Assembly (NCBI GenBank): GCA_944381055.1
Contig: CALWJQ010000060.1
Coordinates: 1 to 50,100, forward strand
Direction of reading: 5' to 3'
DNA: 50,100 nucleotides
From: an uncultured Clostridia bacterium
GTDB lineage: Bacteria > Bacillota > Clostridia > Oscillospirales > Butyricicoccaceae
The position numbers and the translations under genes were made by a program. The first letter of the stretch is position 1. Each line of letters opens with the position of its first letter. Positions 35,883 to 44,354 of the stretch are shown piece after piece. The notes beneath the pieces are model-generated. The model ran no database searches. It saw only the letters and a program-made list of their open reading frames with translations, and was not told where the DNA came from.

Positions 35883-36218
35883 TTATTCCCATGTGCTCCA
35901 CACCTCGGGGCGGTAGCCGCAGGTGGCCTGCCGGCCGTTGCGCACCACCGGGGTGCGGATGAGGGACGGATCGTCCAAAAGCCGCGATACCTTGTCTTCG
36001 TCGCGGGCAAGGTACCGCACAAGGGCCGCGTCGCGCGCTTTGGGATCGAGCAGGGCGTCGACGCCGCCGACGGCGCGCAGTACGTTTTGCAGTTCGCCGG
36101 CGCTCATGCCGACGCGCGGCAGGTCAATGCTTTGGAACCGGATGCCGCGTTCTTTGAACCAGCGTTCGGCTTTTTTGGTGTCAAAGCATTTACTTTTGCC
36201 GTAAATCTGAATGTTCAT
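35883..36218 (-). CDS. ArsC/Spx-family small thioredoxin-fold protein
   Basis: This 111-residue protein opens MNIQIYGKSKCFDTKKAERWFKERGI, the ArsC/YffB fold with one active-site Cys11 in a CxxT context rather than the CxxC of Spx. A second Cys sits in RQATCGYRPEVW, and the conserved Arg is in LIRTPVVRNG. It may reduce arsenate with glutathione- or mycothiol-like help, but many such solitary proteins have no known substrate. Its start overlaps the EamA gene's end by 29 bp. A longer in-frame start upstream would run deep into that gene and is rejected. Confidence 0.85.
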   Translation of the reverse strand: MNIQIYGKSKCFDTKKAERWFKERGIRFQSIDLPRVGMSAGELQNVLRAVGGVDALLDPKARDAALVRYLARDEDKVSRLLDDPSLIRTPVVRNGRQATCGYRPEVWSTWE

Positions 36219-37095
36219 TTTGTACAGGCTCCTTTTTGACGCGGATGGGCAGTTCCATGACGACCATGCCGGCCATGAGCAGCACCGCGCCCAGGTACCC
36301 GCGCAGATCCAGGCGTTCGTTTGCGAAAATAAAGGCTGCGATGCTGGCAAAAACCGGTTCGAGCGCGAAGATGACGCCCACATGGGTCGACGTGGTGTAC
36401 TGCTGGGCGATGGTCTGCGCGATAAAAGCCAGGCCGGTGCAGAAGGCCGCAAGAAAGAGCACGGCTCCCCATACTTTTCCGCTGTGCGGCAAAGCGGGTT
36501 TTTCAAAAACAAAAGCGCACAGAAGGTTTAAAAAGCCCGCAACCCCCAGGTGCAAAACGCCCATCTGAAAGGCGTCGACGCGGGGGCGTTTGACGGCGTG
36601 CTCAGCCAACAGCAGGTCAAAGGCGTAAAAAGCGGCGCACAGGATGCATAAAATGTCCCCCAACCGGGGGGTCAGGGATTCGGTCAGCGTCATGAGCGCC
36701 ACGCCGGCCAGCGCCAGCGCCAGCACCAGTACCAGCCGCCGGCTGGGCTTTTCGCGGTAGACGATAAAGTTGGCGACCGGGGTCAGAACCACGGCCAGCG
36801 CGCACAAAAAGGCGGCGTTGGACATGCTGGTGTACATCAGCCCGACGGTTGAACACATGTAGACGACGCCCAGAATGGCGCCCAGCCCCAGCGAATACCG
36901 GCGCGTTTCACGCGTCGTGCCGCGCATTTTGGGAAAGGCGGCGATTCCGGCGCCCAGCGATGCCAGCAAAAAGCGCAGCGCATTGAGGGTCAGGGGGCCC
37001 AGCTCGGTCAGGCAGATGTCGACGAGCAGGTAGGACACGCCCCAGGAAAGGGTGACGAACAGCAGGACAAGGTCAGCTTGAAGCTGTTTGGGCAT
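36190..37095 (-). CDS. EamA/DMT-family transporter
   Basis: This 301-residue membrane protein has ten predicted spans in two EamA repeats. Recognisable blocks are LLFVTLSWGVSYLLVDI near the start and YTSTHVGVIFALEPVFASIAAFIFANERL near the end. The family exports amino acids, drugs or metabolites, and the substrate here is unknown. I start at MPKQLQ, with GGAGGAATC upstream; an upstream ATG (37131) lies within a terminator hairpin. Confidence 0.9.
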   Translation of the reverse strand: MPKQLQADLVLLFVTLSWGVSYLLVDICLTELGPLTLNALRFLLASLGAGIAAFPKMRGTTRETRRYSLGLGAILGVVYMCSTVGLMYTSMSNAAFLCALAVVLTPVANFIVYREKPSRRLVLVLALALAGVALMTLTESLTPRLGDILCILCAAFYAFDLLLAEHAVKRPRVDAFQMGVLHLGVAGFLNLLCAFVFEKPALPHSGKVWGAVLFLAAFCTGLAFIAQTIAQQYTTSTHVGVIFALEPVFASIAAFIFANERLDLRGYLGAVLLMAGMVVMELPIRVKKEPVQNEHSDLRQK

Positions 37096-37111
37096 AAATT
37101 GATTCCTCCGA

Positions 37112-37139
37112 CAAAGGCCACGGACTTTCATCCGTGGCC
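37112..37139 (-). terminator. Hairpin between pduL and the EamA gene
   Basis: GGCCACGGA (37116-37124) and TCCGTGGCC (37131-37139) form a 9-bp stem followed on the minus strand by TTTGT. A second GC-rich stem (CCGGGAACCGG/CCGGTTTCCCGG) lies just upstream near 37145-37180. Probable pduL terminator, immediately before the next ribosome site. Confidence 0.7.
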
Positions 37140-37223
37140 CAAGCTGCCGGGAAACCGGACGCCAAAGGCCGGTTCCCGGTGGTTTGCCCGCAGTGCGGGG
37201 TCATGTACAAAACCGGGGGGCGA

Positions 37224-37796
37224 TCAGACAATGATCTCGCCGTAGACTTCGCCGGAAATACCGGCGGCATTGGCTTCGTCGGTGTCGATGTGCATCGAGG
37301 TGATAAACTTGTCGGACACGCGGACGAAGACGTCGCCGAAGATGAGCGAGCGGCCGTCGGTGTCGACCTTGACCGACACGACCTGCTTATCCTTCAGCCC
37401 CCACGCCTGCGCGTCAGCAGCGCTGACGTGAATGTGGCGCTTGGCGGCGATGACGCCTTCGGTGATTTCAATTTCACCGCAGGGGCCGACCAGCTTGCAG
37501 CCGCCGCTGCCGGCGATGTCGCCGCTTTCGCGCACGGGCGCGGTCACGCCGATGGAACGGGCGTCGGTCAGCGAAACTTCAAGCTGCGTGGCCGTGCGCT
37601 CGGGGCCGAGCACGCTGACGCCGGGGAAAAAGCTCTTTTTGCCTTCGACGCGGACCTTTTCTTCACAGGCGAACTGGCCGGGCTGGGACAGCTCTTTCTT
37701 GACGGTCAGCTGATGGCCCTTGCCGAAGAGAATGTCGACGTGCTCGCGGGTCAGGTGGATGTGACGGGCAGAAACCTCGATCAAAACCTTATTCAT
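37224..37796 (-). CDS. pduL: PduL-type phosphate acyltransferase
   Basis: This 190-residue protein has the two metal-binding repeats SARHIHLT (about 8-15) and AKRHIHVS, plus MHIDTDEANA near the C-terminus, diagnostic of PduL. It interconverts acyl-CoA and acyl phosphate (acetyl or propionyl). It starts directly at the catalytic domain, without the N-terminal encapsulation peptide of microcompartment PduL, and no shell genes are near. It therefore probably serves as a free housekeeping phosphotransacetylase for acetate formation. GGAGGTC precedes the ATG. Confidence 0.93.
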   Translation of the reverse strand: MNKVLIEVSARHIHLTREHVDILFGKGHQLTVKKELSQPGQFACEEKVRVEGKKSFFPGVSVLGPERTATQLEVSLTDARSIGVTAPVRESGDIAGSGGCKLVGPCGEIEITEGVIAAKRHIHVSAADAQAWGLKDKQVVSVKVDTDGRSLIFGDVFVRVSDKFITSMHIDTDEANAAGISGEVYGEIIV

Positions 37797-37833
37797 GGGT
37801 ATGACCTCCAAAGTCCAATAATATGATAGATAT

Positions 37834-37862
37834 AGCATACCACAACTGCCGCCGGCCTGCAA
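37834..37862 (-). promoter_or_regulatory. Promoter of pduL
   Basis: On the minus strand TTGCAG (37862-37857), 17-bp spacer, TATGCT (37839-37834), about 40 bp before the start codon. Confidence 0.55.
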
Positions 37863-37884
37863 GGGCCGCCGCAGATTTTTGCCC

Positions 37885-37913
37885 TTGCGGGCGCGCGGCG
37901 GTTCGGGTACAAT
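37885..37913 (+). promoter_or_regulatory. Promoter of the first alanine racemase gene
   Basis: TTGCGG (37885-37890), 17-bp spacer, TACAAT (37908-37913), divergent from the pduL promoter. Confidence 0.5.
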
Positions 37914-37941
37914 AGCGGTATGAGCAAAGAGGGGTTTTTGT

Positions 37942-39054
37942 ATGAATATCCTGCGGACTACACAGGCCCATATTGATCTGGACGCCATGCAGGGCAATGC
38001 CGACGCCGTTTGGGCGGCAACGCGTTCCGAGGTCATGGCGGTCGTCAAAGCAGACGCTTACGGGCACGGCGCGCCGGAGATCGCCGGCTTTTTATCGCAG
38101 CTGGGCGTTCAGCGCTTTGCCGTCGCCGCGCTGAGCGAAGCCATTCAGATACGCCGCCGCTGCCCGGATGCCGACGTGCTCATTTTGGGGTTCACGCCCG
38201 ACGCGCTTTTGCCTGCGGCCGTCGAGTGCGGCGCGGCGCTGACGGTTTTTTCGCTGCGGCAGGCCGGAATTTTGTCGGCGCTGAGGAAAAAGGCGCGCAT
38301 CCACATCAAACTGGACACCGGGATGCATCGCCTGGGGTTTACGCCCGGCGAAGCGGCGCTGGAAGAGATCGCCGGGATCTTTGCGCTGCCGTCGCTGGCC
38401 GTTGAGGGGATCTACACCCACCTGGCGCTGCGCGACCGCGAAAACGACGAGCGGCAGTTTGCGGCCTTTACGGCTTTTGCCGGCGAGCTGGAACGCAGGG
38501 GCCTGCACGCCGGCCTGCGGCACGTCTGCGACGGGCTGGGGATGGCGCGGTACAAACACATGCATCTGGACATGGTGCGCCCGGGCGGCGCCTTTTACGG
38601 CTACGGCGAGCTGCCGGGCCTGCGGCCCGTGCTGACGCTGCGTTCGCAGGTGGCCTGCGTGCGCACGGTGCCGGCCGGCGACGGGGTGGGGTACGACCTG
38701 CTGGATCCCGCCGGCTGCGATCGGCGCATTGCAACGCTGCCCTTTGGCTATTCCGACGGCGTCCCGCGGCAGCTCAGCCGCGGCGCGGGGCATGTGGTGA
38801 TCCGGGGGCGCAAAGCGCCTTACGCCGGCTTGCTGTGTATGGACATGTGCATGGTCGACGTCACCGGCATCCCCGGCGTACAGCCGGGCGATGAAGTCTT
38901 TGTTTTCGGCGGGCATCCGGACGCCATGACCGTCCCGCAGGCGGCAGCCGTTTGCGGCATGAACCGCAACGGCATTTTGAGCGGCATCGCCCGGCGCGTC
39001 CCGCGGATCTATACAGGCGGCGGCGCCGTGCGCGAAGTTCGCGATCTGGTGTAA
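37942..39054 (+). CDS. alr: Alanine racemase, copy 1
   Basis: This 370-residue fold-III PLP enzyme interconverts L- and D-alanine for peptidoglycan. The PLP lysine is Lys36 in AVVKADAYGHG, the catalytic Tyr region is GDGVGYDLL, and CMDMCMVDVTGIPGV is the usual C-terminal signature. Codon use is GC-rich like its neighbours, suggesting that this is the native copy. GAGGGG precedes the ATG. A second, differently coded racemase lies at 45638. Confidence 0.95.
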   Translation: MNILRTTQAHIDLDAMQGNADAVWAATRSEVMAVVKADAYGHGAPEIAGFLSQLGVQRFAVAALSEAIQIRRRCPDADVLILGFTPDALLPAAVECGAALTVFSLRQAGILSALRKKARIHIKLDTGMHRLGFTPGEAALEEIAGIFALPSLAVEGIYTHLALRDRENDERQFAAFTAFAGELERRGLHAGLRHVCDGLGMARYKHMHLDMVRPGGAFYGYGELPGLRPVLTLRSQVACVRTVPAGDGVGYDLLDPAGCDRRIATLPFGYSDGVPRQLSRGAGHVVIRGRKAPYAGLLCMDMCMVDVTGIPGVQPGDEVFVFGGHPDAMTVPQAAAVCGMNRNGILSGIARRVPRIYTGGGAVREVRDLV

Positions 39055-39066
39055 AACCGGCAGGCA

Positions 39067-39103
39067 AAACGCCCATGCAGCGCATTGCGCTGCATGGGCG
39101 TTT
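39067..39103. terminator. Strong bidirectional terminator
   Basis: A 17-bp near-perfect stem (AAACGCCCATGCAGCGC and its complement, loop ATT) stands between convergent alr and nitrilase genes. Confidence 0.92.
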
Positions 39104-39123
39104 ATCATTGGGAAAACACAGGT

Positions 39124-40002
39124 TCAGCGCCGCGCGTCGGGGCGGACAAAGGGAGGGCGGACGTCTTCGCCGGTCAAAAGCCGGTACTGCGAAGGCCTGC
39201 GGTAGGCATTGCCGTGGACTTCGGTCCGGCGGTATTCGCGCAGAAGATCCAGATCCAGGCGAACCGCAAAGACGCCTTCCTCCCCGCCGGCCTGAAAAAT
39301 GCAGGTGTCGCGCGGAGCGGCGCTGCCGGGCAGGTACGCGACGCCGTCAAAGACCGACGAGCCGCCATTGCAGTCGGGGTGGCCGGCAGGATAGTTGCAG
39401 GTGGCGACGGCCGTCATGTTTTCAAAGGCGCGGGCGCGCAGCTGGGCGAGCCGGTTGAGTTCCATGGGGCAGGCATTGGGCACGAGGATGAGTTCGGCCC
39501 CTTTGAGCATGAGAACCCGTGCGCTTTCGGGGAACTCACGGTCATAGCAGATCATGGCGCCTGCCTGTACCGGCCCCGCAGCGGTGTCGAGCCGGGCGAC
39601 GGGGAAGCCGTTCCCCGGCGTCAGCCGGCGCTCGTCGCCGAAGTCGCAGGTATGGACTTTGGCATAGGTGAAAGCCCGCCGGCCATGCCGGTCAAACAGG
39701 ACAAGCGTGTTGCGCGGCAGCGGATCAAAGCGTTCCAGCAGGGTAATGCCGACCGCCATATCCAGCTCGGCGGCCAGCCGGCCGAAGGCCGACGCAAACG
39801 CGCCGTCCGCCGGGACGGCCAGCGACCGCAGGGCCCCGGGATCTTCGGGAATGGCGTAGCCGCAGCTCCACATTTCGGGGAAGAGCGCGATGTCTGCGCC
39901 CGACGCTTTGGCACGGCGGCAGGCATCCTGCCCGATGCGCAGGTTATCGTCAATCGTTTTTCCCGGCAGGATCTGCAAAAGGGCGATGGTCAGGCTGCGC
40001 AT
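39124..40002 (-). CDS. Carbon-nitrogen hydrolase (nitrilase superfamily)
   Basis: This 292-residue enzyme has the Glu-Lys-Cys triad: Glu in LFPEMWSCGY, Lys in YAKVHTCDFG and the nucleophile Cys in AMICYDREFPESAR. The closest-looking group is amidase/N-carbamoyl-type hydrolases or omega-amidases, but the substrate cannot be fixed. Its start lies 10 bp after the CAP gene's stop, so the two may share a transcript although nothing else links them. Confidence 0.9.
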   Translation of the reverse strand: MRSLTIALLQILPGKTIDDNLRIGQDACRRAKASGADIALFPEMWSCGYAIPEDPGALRSLAVPADGAFASAFGRLAAELDMAVGITLLERFDPLPRNTLVLFDRHGRRAFTYAKVHTCDFGDERRLTPGNGFPVARLDTAAGPVQAGAMICYDREFPESARVLMLKGAELILVPNACPMELNRLAQLRARAFENMTAVATCNYPAGHPDCNGGSSVFDGVAYLPGSAAPRDTCIFQAGGEEGVFAVRLDLDLLREYRRTEVHGNAYRRPSQYRLLTGEDVRPPFVRPDARR

Positions 40003-40012
40003 GGCGGGCCGA

Positions 40013-41098
40013 TCAGCCGATGAACAGCTGGACCCAGTAGTGGTTCCAGCCTTCGTCGGTGTAGTAATAGCCGATGCCGATGGCGCGCAGGCTGCTGTTT
40101 AAGATGTTGGAGCGGTGGCCCGGCGAATCCATCCAGCCGTCCATGGCCGCGTCGACGGTTTCGGGGCTGGCATAGATGTTTTCGGCTGCGCCGCTGTGCT
40201 GGATGCCGAACTCATCGAGCACGGTAAAGCACGACGACCCGTCGGGGCGGGTGTGCGAGTAATTTTCCGCCGTTTCCTGCGCGCGTTTCTGCGCGGCTTC
40301 ACACAGCGTTTCATCGAGGACGAGGGCCGGGGCCCCGACTTTGGCGCGCTCTTCGTTGACGCGATCGAGCATTTCCTGCCGCAGGGCATCGAGCGCCTCC
40401 TGCGGGTCGGGATCGGGATCGGGCTGCGCGGAACCGCCGCTCAGCACGTTGAGCAGGCGCGTAAGGACGGTGCAGGCCGCGGCGCGATCCATGCTTTGGC
40501 CGCCCTCAAAGGAACCGGCTTCGTCGACGCCCTGTAAACAGCCCAGGGCGTACATGGCCGTCACGGCACGGGCATAGGGCGCGGGCACTTCGTCAAAGTC
40601 GGCGATGGAAGCCTGCGCCGCCTCGAGCTCGGCGTCGGACGGAAGGGCGACGCCCTGCGCTGTCAGGGTGCCGGCCATGGCCTGCGCCATATCATAGCGG
40701 GACATGGGGGCGAGCAGCGCAGCCGAGCCCCAGACGCCGTTTTGGTAATCCGCCAGGACGGACGTCCCGTCGAGCAGCCCGGCCTGCCGCGCCGTTTCGG
40801 CGCCGGGCTGCCACCACGGGGCAGAAGCTGCGGCCTGCTGCGCAGCCAGCTCGTCCGGGTAAAACAGGCGGGCCAGCATCAGGCAGAACTCAGCCGGCGT
40901 GACCGGGCTGTCCGGTTCGAACATCCCGCCGCCGACGCCCTGCACAATGCCACGGGCAGCCATGTCTTCGATAGCGCCCTGGGCCCAATGCCCGGCCGGC
41001 ACGTCGGAAAAAACCGGTTCTGCCGCGGCCGCAGGCAGGACGAGCCCTGCGCACAGTGCGGCGGACAGAATGAATGCCGTCAGTTTTTTCATCATCAA
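40013..41098 (-). CDS. Secreted SLH-repeat protein with C-terminal CAP domain
   Basis: This 361-residue exported protein has a signal peptide ending LPAAAAEP (about 25). SLH-type repeats follow (FSDVPAGHWAQGAIEDMAARGIVQG at about 29-53, with weaker repeats to about 215) that bind pyruvylated wall polymer. A DPDPDP linker leads to a CAP/SCP domain (about 240-361) with SGAAENIYA and DGWMDSPGHRSNILN. It probably sits on the cell surface. A pyruvyl-transferase module is encoded just across the divergent promoter region, which may supply the SLH ligand. Confidence 0.92.
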   Translation of the reverse strand: MMMKKLTAFILSAALCAGLVLPAAAAEPVFSDVPAGHWAQGAIEDMAARGIVQGVGGGMFEPDSPVTPAEFCLMLARLFYPDELAAQQAAASAPWWQPGAETARQAGLLDGTSVLADYQNGVWGSAALLAPMSRYDMAQAMAGTLTAQGVALPSDAELEAAQASIADFDEVPAPYARAVTAMYALGCLQGVDEAGSFEGGQSMDRAAACTVLTRLLNVLSGGSAQPDPDPDPQEALDALRQEMLDRVNEERAKVGAPALVLDETLCEAAQKRAQETAENYSHTRPDGSSCFTVLDEFGIQHSGAAENIYASPETVDAAMDGWMDSPGHRSNILNSSLRAIGIGYYYTDEGWNHYWVQLFIG

Positions 41099-41137
41099 AT
41101 CCCTCTCTTTCGGCCGTTTCCGGCTCTGTTGAACTTC

Positions 41138-41166
41138 ATCATACCACAGGGGAAAACCGTTTGCAA
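41138..41166 (-). promoter_or_regulatory. Promoter of the SLH-CAP gene
   Basis: On the minus strand TTGCAA (41166-41161), 17-bp spacer, TATGAT (41143-41138). No confident plus-strand promoter for the fusion gene was found in the rest of the 41099-41301 gap. Confidence 0.6.
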
Positions 41167-41301
41167 CCGGGATTTGCGGGATGGGAAAGAAAACAAAAAG
41201 CCTTAAATTTTACCGCAAATCAGACGATAAAAGGAAAAGACGGTTTTTTCGACAGTTATTGCGGACGGCCGCCCCGGACGCCGGGCGGCGGGAGGATTTT
41301 T

Positions 41302-44300
41302 ATGGAAACCATCAGTGTGATTATCCTTGCAAACGGGGACGAAGGCCGGCTGATCCGGTCGCTGGACAGCCTGCAAAGCCAGGAGTCCCCCCAGCTGGAC
41401 ATCGTAGTCGCAGACTGCCTGGCGCAGGCGCAGGCGCAGGCGCCGGCAGCCGCCATGCTGGCCCAACGGTACGCCGGCGCGGGGAACATCCGCTACCTGG
41501 CTCTTCCGGCAGGCAGCCGGGCGGGCGTGATTTTCAACGCCGCGGCGCAGCTGGCGCAGGGCGAAGCCATCGCTTTTTGGGAAGCGGGAACCGAAGCGTC
41601 GCCCGGCTGGGCGGCGGAATCGATCCGAGCCCTGCGGCAGACGCCGGGCGCGTCGTGGTGCTACGCCGCGTCGACGGTCCGCAGGACCGGAAGGCAGCTG
41701 CCGCCCGCCGGCTGGCCGGACTTTAAAAAAGCGGGCAAAATCTTTTCGGACATCATCACGGAATGGAGCGTGCCGCCGCAGGCGGCGGTCATGACGCTGG
41801 AGCAGCTTTACGCCCTGGACGGCTTTGACGAAGACCTGACCGCCCTGGCGGCCGAAGAACTGCTGCTGCGCCTGGCGCAGAGCGCGCCGGCCGTACACAT
41901 CCGGACGCCGCTTTTAACCGTGGAACCGGCCGATCGGACGTCCGTGGGAGCGCTGGTGTCGCGGTGCTATTTCATGACGGCTTTTCTCGCCGACCTCGGG
42001 CGGCTGGGGCTGAAGGAAACAGTGCTGGAAAAACTGCTGCGCGACATCGACGGCGCGGGCGCGCAGGAAGAGCTGAAGCTGTATCTCGATATTTTGAGCG
42101 AAGACCCGGATTACCGGGAGTGTATGCGGCGGTACGGGGAGAAAAAATGCCCGCCCCGCACGATTGTCCGCGCCGAAACACCCAACGTGTCGGGCGTCAA
42201 AAACTGCGTGGGCTGCGGCAGCTGCCTTTCCGCCTGCCCGGAGCAGGCCATTGCAATGGCATACGACGGCGAGGGCTTTTTGCAGCCGCTGGTCGACGCC
42301 TCGCGCTGTACGCAGTGCGGGCTGTGCCTTTCCGCCTGCCCCACCCAGCGGCAGCTGCCTGCACAGCCGGTTCCCGGCGGCTGTATGGCGCTGCAGGCCG
42401 CAGACGGCGTGCGCATGAAAGCGTCGTCCGGCGGGGTTTTCCCCGTGCTGGCGCGCCGGATTCTGGACCAGGGCGGCTATGTGGCGGGCGCGATGTTTGA
42501 TGAAAATTTCGCTGTCCGCCATGTTGTCAGCTGCGACCCGGATATTGTCCGGGCCATGCAGACGTCGAAATATGTGCAGAGCAATACCGCCGACGTGTAC
42601 CCGCAGGTTAAATCGCTGCTCGACGGGGGAAAAACCGTGCTGTTCACCGGCTGCGCCTGCCAGGTCGCGGGGCTGCTCGCGTTTTTGGACCGGCCGTACG
42701 ACAACCTGTACACGATGGACGTGGTGTGCCACGGCGTGCCGTCGCCCGGGGTATATGCAAGCTACCTGCGCGAGCTGCAGCGGAAAGGCGGCAGGCTGGA
42801 AGAGGTCAATTTCCGCAAAAAAGAGGTCTTCGGCTGGCAGACCAACCTGTACGCACGGTTTGCCGGCGGCAGGGCCTACCAGCCCGAGGGGATGGACTTG
42901 TACCTCGCCTGCTTTTTGTCCAACTGGATTCTGCGTGAAAGCTGTTACAGCTGCGAGTTCAAGGGCATGAAGTACAGTGATCTGACGGCCGCCGATTTTT
43001 GGGGCATCCAGTTCCTGGACGCGGGTTTTGAAGACGGCAAGGGCAGCTCGTACCTGACGGTCAACACCGAAAAGGGTGAAAAGCTGTTCGGGGATGTGCG
43101 GGATCAGTTTGTCAAGGAGCGGCGCTTCGGCCGTGCGGAAACAGAGGCCGTGCTGCCCGCCAATCCGTCTATCACCCGCAGCGTCGAAAGGCCCGCTTTC
43201 CGCGACGTCCTGCTGGAACAGTGGGAAAAGGATCCGTCCAGCCTGAACAATGCGGTGGTCCGCGCCTTCCGGTCGCTGCACTTTGACGTCGGGCTGATTC
43301 TGCACTGGAGCGTCAACTTCGGCAACGCCATGACCAATTACGCATTGTATACTTATCTGTCGAAAAAACGCAGGGTTCTGGCTGTTGACAATTGCAGCAG
43401 CCTGCGCCCCCAGGGGATTTTTTACGAGTTTGCCAAAAAGCATTACCTGTGCAGTTCGGATTATTTCCCGGGGAATGCGCTGGCCAACATCGAGCAGAGC
43501 TGCGATACGCTGATGGTGGGGTCGGATCAGGTGTGGAACGACTACTTCAACCACCAGTTCAAAAGCGGCGACTACTATTACCTGGATTTCGCGGGCGACG
43601 GGGTGCGCAAGGTCGCTTACGGCGCGTCCTTCGGCATGAAGGGCGCCGAGCCGCCGGCGGAGTACGCACGGTATTTCAAGAGGTTTGATAAAATCGGCGT
43701 GCGCGAAAAGTTCGGCGTCGATCTGTGCCGCGACCTGTACGGCGTACAGGCTGAGCATGTGCTCGACCCGGTTTTCCTGCTCGACGCGTCTGATTACGAG
43801 GCGCTGGCCGCCGGGTCGCAGCTGCGCATGGACGAGCCGTTTATTCTGGCGTACATCCTCAACCCCAACGAGGACAAGCGCCGTGCCTGCCTGCGCGTGC
43901 AGGAGCGGCTGGGCGGCATCCGCATCGTCAGCATCTGCGAGCCCGCGCCGGCCTCGATTGATCTGTGCCGGCACGGCCTGGACTTTGCGTATATACAGTC
44001 GCACCCGACCATCGAAGACTTCCTGTACCTGTACAAAAACTGCGCGTATGTCATCACCGACTCGTTCCACGGCACTTGTTTTTCGCTGGTTTTTGAAAAG
44101 AACTTCATGAGCTTTGTCAACCGCCAGCCCGACCGGTTCAGCGTGTTTGAACTGTTCGGGGACGCGTCCGCGCACATCGGGCGGACGCTGACCGAGCCGT
44201 TTTTGAAAACCTGTGCGCAAAGCCCGGATTTCGAGCGCGTCCGTGCGGACATCCGGCGTGAGCAGGAACGCTCGCGCCGGTGGCTGGAAGACGCTTTGCA

Positions 44301-44304
44301 GTAA
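41302..44304 (+). CDS. Three-module fusion: GT2-like, FrhB-like Fe-S, polysaccharide pyruvyl transferase
   Basis: This is a 1000-residue protein. Residues 1-280 look like a family 2 glycosyltransferase (ISVIILANGDEGRLIRSLDSLQSQ), but the usual DxD is not evident. Two ferredoxin motifs follow, CVGCGSCLSACP from Cys302 and CTQCGLCLSACP from Cys336. An FrhB-like coenzyme F420 hydrogenase beta region (about 350-610; SSGGVFPVLA, FTGCACQVAGL) is next. From about 660 a polysaccharide pyruvyl transferase module (VNFGNAMTNY, TLMVGSDQVWN, DSFHGT near 921) ends the protein. FrhB and pyruvyl-transferase genes are often neighbours in surface-glycan loci; here they are one chain. The start follows GGAGGATTTTT. 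Likely cytoplasmic, decorating a glycan. Confidence 0.88.
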   Translation: METISVIILANGDEGRLIRSLDSLQSQESPQLDIVVADCLAQAQAQAPAAAMLAQRYAGAGNIRYLALPAGSRAGVIFNAAAQLAQGEAIAFWEAGTEASPGWAAESIRALRQTPGASWCYAASTVRRTGRQLPPAGWPDFKKAGKIFSDIITEWSVPPQAAVMTLEQLYALDGFDEDLTALAAEELLLRLAQSAPAVHIRTPLLTVEPADRTSVGALVSRCYFMTAFLADLGRLGLKETVLEKLLRDIDGAGAQEELKLYLDILSEDPDYRECMRRYGEKKCPPRTIVRAETPNVSGVKNCVGCGSCLSACPEQAIAMAYDGEGFLQPLVDASRCTQCGLCLSACPTQRQLPAQPVPGGCMALQAADGVRMKASSGGVFPVLARRILDQGGYVAGAMFDENFAVRHVVSCDPDIVRAMQTSKYVQSNTADVYPQVKSLLDGGKTVLFTGCACQVAGLLAFLDRPYDNLYTMDVVCHGVPSPGVYASYLRELQRKGGRLEEVNFRKKEVFGWQTNLYARFAGGRAYQPEGMDLYLACFLSNWILRESCYSCEFKGMKYSDLTAADFWGIQFLDAGFEDGKGSSYLTVNTEKGEKLFGDVRDQFVKERRFGRAETEAVLPANPSITRSVERPAFRDVLLEQWEKDPSSLNNAVVRAFRSLHFDVGLILHWSVNFGNAMTNYALYTYLSKKRRVLAVDNCSSLRPQGIFYEFAKKHYLCSSDYFPGNALANIEQSCDTLMVGSDQVWNDYFNHQFKSGDYYYLDFAGDGVRKVAYGASFGMKGAEPPAEYARYFKRFDKIGVREKFGVDLCRDLYGVQAEHVLDPVFLLDASDYEALAAGSQLRMDEPFILAYILNPNEDKRRACLRVQERLGGIRIVSICEPAPASIDLCRHGLDFAYIQSHPTIEDFLYLYKNCAYVITDSFHGTCFSLVFEKNFMSFVNRQPDRFSVFELFGDASAHIGRTLTEPFLKTCAQSPDFERVRADIRREQERSRRWLEDALQ

Positions 44305-44307
44305 AAC

Positions 44308-44342
44308 AAAACCGCCCGCGGCCATCGGCCGGGGCGGTTTTT
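44308..44342. terminator. Bidirectional terminator between the fusion gene and the reverse transcriptase
   Basis: AAAACCGCCC and GGGCGGTTTT pair around a GC-rich inner GGCC/GGCC loop region. It is shared by the convergent fusion gene and RT gene. Confidence 0.85.
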
Positions 44343-44354
44343 ACGCTGCCTAAT

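Noticed and set aside
35883..36512. 209-codon version of the ArsC-like protein
   Set aside because: The extra 98 residues lie inside the EamA coding region in another frame and are low-complexity. The real protein starts at 36218.
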